Source: Lichtheimia corymbifera B2541 (lineage: Eukaryota; Mucoromycota; Mucoromycetes; Mucorales; Lichtheimiaceae). Taken from it: DNA of 52,935 nucleotides. Below, piece after piece: positions 47,369-52,935 of the stretch; positions within the stretch are counted from its first letter, which is position 1; each line of letters opens with the position of its first letter. The stretch spans positions 1 through 52,935 of the forward strand of contig JNEU01000905.1 in the NCBI GenBank assembly GCA_000697475.1. The letters run 5' to 3'. The translations under genes and the position numbers were made by a program. The notes beneath the pieces were generated by a model. That model ran no database searches and was not told the origin of the DNA. It was given only the letters and a program-made list of their open reading frames with translations.

Positions 47369-47851
47369 TTAGTCCTTGCAAGGGTATCTGTCTTGGTTAC
47401 GATAGAAGCGAGAGGATCTGTAACGGAAGTCATCATCATCCCAGTCGCGGACATATCCATCAGCTGGCAGATCTTCGACATATTCATCGGTTACGCTTGT
47501 TCCTTCATAATGGAACTCTGCTCCGGGTCTGGAAAGATCGATCCTGAAAGTCTTGTCACCGCCTTTCGCATCATTGTCGTTGATAATTGCACCATACTGA
47601 CCCCTTGGAAGCTCGGTGTAGTCAACCACACCGCGTGTTTTCTCGGGATAACCAGCAAGCCAGTTTGGTTCCTTGGTCCTCAAGATAATCTCGTGACTAG
47701 TGCGGCTCTCAAGCAAGTTGGCATGAATTCTATATTCCGGCGGGAATATGCGAGGAACTGGGAGGAATTGGAGAATGGCTGGTTCCCTTTTCGCATAAGC
47801 AGCAGAGAGAGCAAAGGCCAAGACAGCAGAGAGGAGAGAAATGAACTTCAT
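47369..47851 (-). CDS. Small secreted protein, copy 3 (inverted), 160 aa
   Basis: Same signal peptide and mature core as copy 1, on the opposite strand. After GYVR it continues with an acidic then Arg/Tyr-rich tail (DWDDDDFRYRSSRFYRN) and ends with a single Cys near the C-terminus. The other copies stop just before this tail, so this may be the ancestral full-length form or a gained extension. A minus-strand TATA box at 47895-47901 precedes the ATG. Confidence 0.8.
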   Translation of the reverse strand: MKFISLLSAVLAFALSAAYAKREPAILQFLPVPRIFPPEYRIHANLLESRTSHEIILRTKEPNWLAGYPEKTRGVVDYTELPRGQYGAIINDNDAKGGDKTFRIDLSRPGAEFHYEGTSVTDEYVEDLPADGYVRDWDDDDFRYRSSRFYRNQDRYPCKD

Positions 47852-47901
47852 GATGACTGGAGAAAAAAATCCATGCTGCTTGTCATCGCCTTCTTTTATA
47901 T

Positions 47902-48814
47902 TAATTGATTGTTTGATTGCACGACCTCGGTTCTTCCCGTCAAAACCATTAGTTGTGATCTTGTGGGCGTAACTGTTTTTTGTTACACTTGCCTTGGTTT
48001 CGCTGTTTCATCCTTTACCCTGGTCCAGACAGCATTCCGTTGCAGTTGGCACGCTTCTTTACTTTCATGGTGTTACCAAGCGGTGTCACCACGATCATCT
48101 TCATGCGGCGTATGCCATATTTGGATTTGAAACGTAAAATGGTTGTATGGTGAGATGAACACGCCCTAAAGGCCACTGTCTTTCTGCTATGAAAAAAGTA
48201 AACGAAGGTACAGGAATACTGTAACGCAGCATAAAGCTGGATACATTGTATTAATTAGCCAATGAATGCTATAAGATAATAAGAAGAAGGGAGACGTGTA
48301 TTAACGACCTTTGCTTGGAATACTCTCTTAGCTTCACACGCGTCGCTTGACTTTGCGTGAAAGCAAATCCGTTCAGGTGACTAGGCCAAAGCTGATGAAA
48401 ATCTCATCAGGACCGCTTATCGCGACATCCCGTGGGAAATGGGAAAATTTGACAGCATCTTGGCGACTAGCTTTGATAAGAGACATATAAACAACAACCT
48501 GGAACACATTGCTAAATTGTGTAGGACACCGTGCGTATCGTTGTAACTTTCCTTGTACAAGACAAAGCCGAGTATATTTAAGTTTGTCTGATTGGCAACC
48601 GAACTCATATAGCGAACAAATGATGCCCATGATGAGAGAACGGCGAGCGTCTTTGGAGATGATGGTGAAAAAAAAGTTATCACAGAAGAACAGAGATGGA
48701 TTTGATGATGTGCGTCTATATGCTGCCTGAGATAGAAAGGTCGCTGATTTAGTCAATGGATAAGGTTTGTTTTAAATGCACCCTTCTATCCATTTGATCA
48801 TCTCATTTCCTATG
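47902..48814. other. Intergenic, no supported gene
   Basis: Upstream of copy 3. Short frames only. No repeat or RNA recognised. Confidence 0.5.
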
Positions 48815-49770
48815 AACACAATTTTCTCGTCAGGTCAACCTGCTCTTTATTGTATCAAAAGGGATTACTCAAATACCGATAGTAGAACTGCGTTTATTAT
48901 TACATCATCTAAGCTCTAACCAACAAGCAATAAGAGAGCAATAAGCTAGCTAAGTCCAAGTAGATAATAAACACCACTTCTACCTGTGGTCATGGGTACC
49001 ATTCCAAAACAAACAGAGAGGGATCTTGCATGCTTCCTTCCAGATGCCAACAAGCTATGAGGAATTCATCAACCAGCATCTTGCCAAAAGAAAAATCAAA
49101 CCATGCTTGTCTGTGTTGTCATCGCCGTTGCTGGTGTAGCCGTGAATACCATCATCAAGTATTGTTGTGAATCTCGTTATATGGTCATTGCAGTCCCTAC
49201 GAATAAAAAAAACCACCATAAGAATCGCATGCCCAAATCAACAATAATCCTTGGTACGAAGGGCATCACTTACTCAGCCTTTAGGCTCATAGTTCTCATC
49301 CATCCTCTCCAAAAGGAAATGAACTTCCGTTTTCTCAAGACAATAGCCACTAGTAGGTGCAGTGCGCAGGCTGGAAGTCGACCATTAAAGAGATAATGAT
49401 ATTCCAAAGTTGCATTATCCGACAAAGGATCTATTCAATTCGTTATTAGCACGCATGTAAAATAAACCATTTTTCATTCGTTATTGCACTTGCCTTTTCC
49501 ATACAGGGTAACGACCTTTGTTGTTGGTTGCTTGAAATCAAAGCCATGGGGTAGTGATATCAAAAGCCAAATGAGCGGACGTCTCTGCGATCGAATCTCG
49601 CTGTCCATATATAAGCTATATAAAAAAGTTAATGGAAATTTTGCTGCAACACTGGGCTTTGAATATACCTGCTGCACCAAGCGTAATGCGGCATACAGTG
49701 ATAAATAGCGATCCTGCGTTTCTGACAAGGCACATGTGAGCATATCCGACACCATCATGACCGCTTGGAT
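48815..49770 (-). pseudogene. Diverged paralogue of 34230-35110, gene or remnant
   Basis: Colinear with 34230-35110. A minus-strand intron with donor gtatattc and acceptor atatag matches one in the other copy, and flanking frames give a plausible short peptide ending PHGFDFKQP. No complete start-to-stop model could be made. Protein unrecognised; either a fast-evolving gene or two remnants. Confidence 0.4.
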
Positions 49771-49930
49771 TTGCTTTATCTTATAGTAGATGCCTTCAAA
49801 GGGGTATTAGTATCATCCAAACACCATACCCACCACCGGATTAGAGTTACCTTTCAAGCCGAAGAAGTTGTTCATCCATATAGTTCATCCTTTGAAAGCG
49901 TGTTCAGGTCTGGTCAATCGCACTCTTTGC

Positions 49931-49957
49931 AAAAAAAAAAAAAAAAAAAAAAAAAAA
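49931..49957 (+). repeat. Poly-A tract of 27 bases
   Basis: An uninterrupted A27 run on the plus strand. It could be the 3' tail of a retroposed sequence ending here, or simple slippage. No target-site duplication was recognised. Confidence 0.8.
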
Positions 49958-50285
49958 GCGTGAATGTTGCTGACAATAGCTCCATGATCCTCTTGAACCC
50001 TCCATTACATCTCACATACCTCGGTAGAATGGAAAATGACTGCTATAACCTTCTGCTTGATCACGACAGGAAGAGAAGCTTGCGCGAGCGGGTACTCTTT
50101 CGATGCAGTACAAGGTTGGATCATGTTGTCGGCAGCGTATTCTTTGTTGTGTAAAGTGTGTCGTCGTGTCATTGTCGGATGATGCCAGGACGTCTTGTGT
50201 GGTGTAATAATGAATTGCATGGAACAAAGAAAGCTGATGGATCGTGAATAAAGAGCCACTGTATATACACGTGCTGTGTCGTTGA

Positions 50286-50483
50286 TCAACCTCCCATTGA
50301 TGATGTCGTAGATGATGATGGTGAAGGGGCATCATTGCTCTTTTCGGGTTGTGTCGGATGAATGGTTCCTCGTCCTCTGCTTGTATACGCCAAAGCGCAA
50401 GTCTCCACTGCCAGGTCGATTCCATCCACAAGGCGTTGGTAGATAGTTCTCCTCATTGATAAGGTCGAAATCAACCACTGCAT
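50286..50483 (-). CDS. Possible short protein, unrecognised
   Basis: From an ATG at 50483 the frame gives 65 residues, with a charged amphipathic N-half (RRTIYQRLVDGIDLAVETCA) and a Ser/Pro-rich end. No domain, promoter or splice partners confirmed. It may be an exon of a larger minus-strand gene. Confidence 0.25.
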   Translation of the reverse strand: MQWLISTLSMRRTIYQRLVDGIDLAVETCALAYTSRGRGTIHPTQPEKSNDAPSPSSSTTSSMGG

Positions 50484-50489
50484 TGCTCC

Positions 50490-51045
50490 CCTCCTCGATG
50501 TGTCAATTGACGTGAATAAAGGCGTTGGTGTTTGCTAATGAGTCCTCCAATGTCAGGTTGCCTTGTTGTGCGCCACATTACAGCCTTAGTCTTTTATCCT
50601 TCGACGCTTTCAGTGAGCAGGGTTGTTGTTGTTGTCAATGATAAAGGGCTTGAATTGAATATGACGGGTTGTTCAATGGAGGGAAAGAGGCTATTGCATG
50701 TTCCTTGTGTGTTTCAAACAATGCGAGCTACCTCATTCGGCTGCATGAAGAACCCAGAAACATCCCAATTTACATCTTACACTGCTTCTTCTGCTTAAAG
50801 GTGTATGTGTCTTAGCACCTGCACTTATCAATTGGGTCCTATTGATATATAATTCTGAAGTATTATGTCTTCTCCCCATCGATTGCATCAAATAATAGTC
50901 CTATTCTTACACACAAGTGAGCCCTCATCTGGCCTGAATGAATGACTTGCAGTAAGTTTCCCTTCCCCTTCCTTTCAAGAGTCGACAGCGTCCACAAGAT
51001 AATCAATGCATGATGGTTATAATATACATTACTGGTAAGTACTTT
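50490..51045. other. Intergenic, no supported gene
   Basis: No convincing frame, RNA or repeat between the possible short gene and the duplication breakpoint near 51046. Confidence 0.45.
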
Positions 51046-51300
51046 ACAGATTGTAAGGATTTAAAGTGTACTCCAAAAGATATGAGAAATGTCTTTTGAT
51101 TTTTCATGTAAAAGATGACATCAAGCTCCAAACAGCGGCAGCAAAGGGGTTGCTTTTATTATCCTGCAACGACAAGAGTGACCGAGCTCGTGTGGTCGAT
51201 TGGTCAAACAATGTTAAAGCTCATTTCTTGAAGCAAAACACCATCATAAGCTGGCTCTATCCGCTAAGATCTCTCTATCTCCCATTCGTACTTTCTTTGC
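51046..51300 (+). pseudogene. Copied last exon of the coiled-coil gene
   Basis: Matches the end of exon 10, the last intron and the last exon of the gene at 41044-44302 (DDIKLQTAAAKGLLLLSC and onward). It lacks all upstream exons. A one-base insertion near the original stop (51235-51245) opens the frame past it. It was carried by the segmental duplication and is not a gene by itself. Confidence 0.85.
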
Positions 51301-52117
51301 GCAAAACATCCTATTGTTTGTCCTCCAACCATATACCAGCAAACAGCATTTGTATATAATAAACACTGTTCACAACTTCCGTCACTGGTGATAAACATAC
51401 GAGCATTGATCTGGGATGGTGTCATTCGCTATCGTCTAATCAAAACGAAGGGCCACAAACATAATAGTCCTCTTCCAGGGCAGCTGACAGTTTATCATGC
51501 TTCAGAGGAAACAAGGGTGCTACATATGTTATTATCCACCATTATCATCACCACCAATGGTGCAAGTGATGTCTATCGTTAAGTAACGAAACAAAGACCG
51601 AAGAACCCAAGATGGATCGTAGTTAAGGAGTGCCAGCTGTTGTGGCACCCATATCGCATACGGCTGCATCCGAGAAGTACAAGGGGTACGTAATAATACA
51701 TGCTGTTGAGTCATACATACATGCACACATCAAGACATCAGAAAGCAATATTATTGTAAACATTGGAACATCGTCTTAAACATTGAAGCATCGTCTTCAA
51801 AATAAAAGCCGGAGTTAAACGAGAAGACGGGTCCTTTTGAGATGATGTTCAACCGTGGTCATTGCTAAAGAACCGTGCAAACATTTAACGCTTATTCCAA
51901 ATATAGCTCATGCTGCATGAAAGAACAACATTGCTGACACTGAAAAGGGTGGTCGAAACCCGTTGGATGCTCTCATGGACAAAATCCACTCCCTCTCAGA
52001 GGTCACACCAAAAAACTAAATCAGGAGGAAAATTTAACCTTCCTTACGCCAGCAGATCACAATGAACTATAAAAGAAGGCGATGACAAGCAGCATGGATT
52101 TTTTTTCTCCAGTCATC

Positions 52118-52534
52118 ATGAAGTTCATTTCTCTCCTCTCTGCTGTCTTGGCCTTTGCTCTCTCTGCTGCTTATGCGAAGAGGGAACCAGCCATTCTCCA
52201 ATTCTTCCCAGCTTCTCGCATATTCCCGCCGGAATATAGAATTCATGCCAACTTGCTTGGGAGCCGCACTAGTCACGAGATTATCTTGAGGACCAAGGTA
52301 CCAAACAGGCTTGCTGGTTATCCCGAGGAAACACGCGGTGTGGTTGACTACACCGAGCTTCCAAGGGGTCAGTATAGTGCAATTATCAACGACAATGATG
52401 CGAAAGGCGGTGACAAGACTTTCAGGATCGATCTTATCAGATCCGGAGCAGAGTTCCATTATGAAGGCACAAGCGTAACCGATGAATATGTCGAGGATCT
52501 GCCAGCTGATGGATATGTCAGCGCGTTCATCTAG
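52118..52534 (+). CDS. Small secreted protein, copy 4, 138 aa
   Basis: Signal peptide identical to copies 1 and 3 (MKFISLLSAVLAFALSAAYA), then the same core with a handful of substitutions, including a changed C-terminus (GYVSAFI). A TATA box at 52068-52074 precedes it. It is a single exon, apparently functional. Confidence 0.8.
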   Translation: MKFISLLSAVLAFALSAAYAKREPAILQFFPASRIFPPEYRIHANLLGSRTSHEIILRTKVPNRLAGYPEETRGVVDYTELPRGQYSAIINDNDAKGGDKTFRIDLIRSGAEFHYEGTSVTDEYVEDLPADGYVSAFI

Positions 52535-52935
52535 GATGGTTATTAAAAGGCTACCCATTCCATTATAACCGAAAATGCATGCTTTTTCAAAGACTTCTTG
52601 ACTTCTAGTAGTAAGCTACCATAATACTATAAATTTTCTTTGCAATCAACAAACATCGGTCATTTTACAGCTGCATTGCATGGGTTGATTGTTAGTTCAG
52701 CAAAGTATTACACACATGGATATGCTAATAACTCATATGCTGCTGGGTGATAATATTGTATGATGATCAGGAAACGTATATGTAAAATACAACGGTAGTA
52801 GTAATATAGACCGCCAGAGGTTTCATTTTTCGAGGAAGAGATATAGCTGTGATATTTTAGAAATGAATGCATAGCAGCCATCACGACCAATACTTGAGTT
52901 GAGTTACTAGTGCCTGAAGCCGATTAGCTACAGCA

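Larger units (their letters stand above)
51046..52935 (+). repeat. Segmental duplication, copy D (matches 44091-45930), runs off the window
   Basis: Same order and orientation as copy A over about 1.85 kb and still matching at the right edge, so the true length may be greater. Confidence 0.9.

Overview
The window looks like nuclear DNA of a Mucoromycota fungus, probably Mucorales and perhaps Lichtheimia-like; this is inference and no species marker was read. Evidence: genes split by many 50-76 nt introns (GTAAGT-like donors, CTAAC/CTGAT-like branch sites, YAG acceptors), short AT-rich spacers, and conserved eukaryotic genes (KRI1, WBP4-like, RPN10, YOP1/REEP, WEE1-type kinase). I joined exons by hand from splice signals and reading frame. 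Every complete spliced model below has a total length divisible by three and no internal stop. No rRNA, tRNA or CRISPR array was seen.

Layout. 1-850: 3' end of a non-LTR retrotransposon and part of a hairpin repeat. 2256-5700: an apparently intact 17-exon Fanzor (eukaryotic TnpB-like RNA-guided nuclease), the most interesting gene here. 6870-13925 (-): a 2212-aa protein with three beta-trefoils, a long helical region, four ~135-aa repeats and a Ser-Gly/Ser-Asp tail. 17694-18209 (-): a small protein with a PP1-docking-like motif. 18597-20656 (-): MFS transporter. 21469-22817 (-): ZIP metal transporter with a His-rich loop. 23405-25612 (-): KRI1. 25803-26701 (+): WBP4/FBP21-like U1-type zinc finger protein, divergent from KRI1, with a start codon split by an intron.

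27370-33900 is repeat territory: a fold-back element, then a ~3.6 kb inverted array of 329-bp units that are each hairpins, capped by related hairpins, then decayed relatives. 35787-37225 (+) RPN10 converges on YOP1/REEP (37297-38009, -). A WEE1-type kinase (38467-40513, -) diverges from an unrecognised 884-aa coiled-coil protein (41044-44302, +).

44091-52935 is a recently duplicated region carrying four copies of a small secreted-protein gene: two direct, one frameshifted and one inverted with a longer C-terminus. The last exon of the coiled-coil gene was copied with it. A second diverged repeat pair lies at 34230-35110 and 48815-49770. Housekeeping genes therefore alternate with repeat-rich accessory DNA holding the Fanzor, the hairpin array and the secreted-protein cluster.
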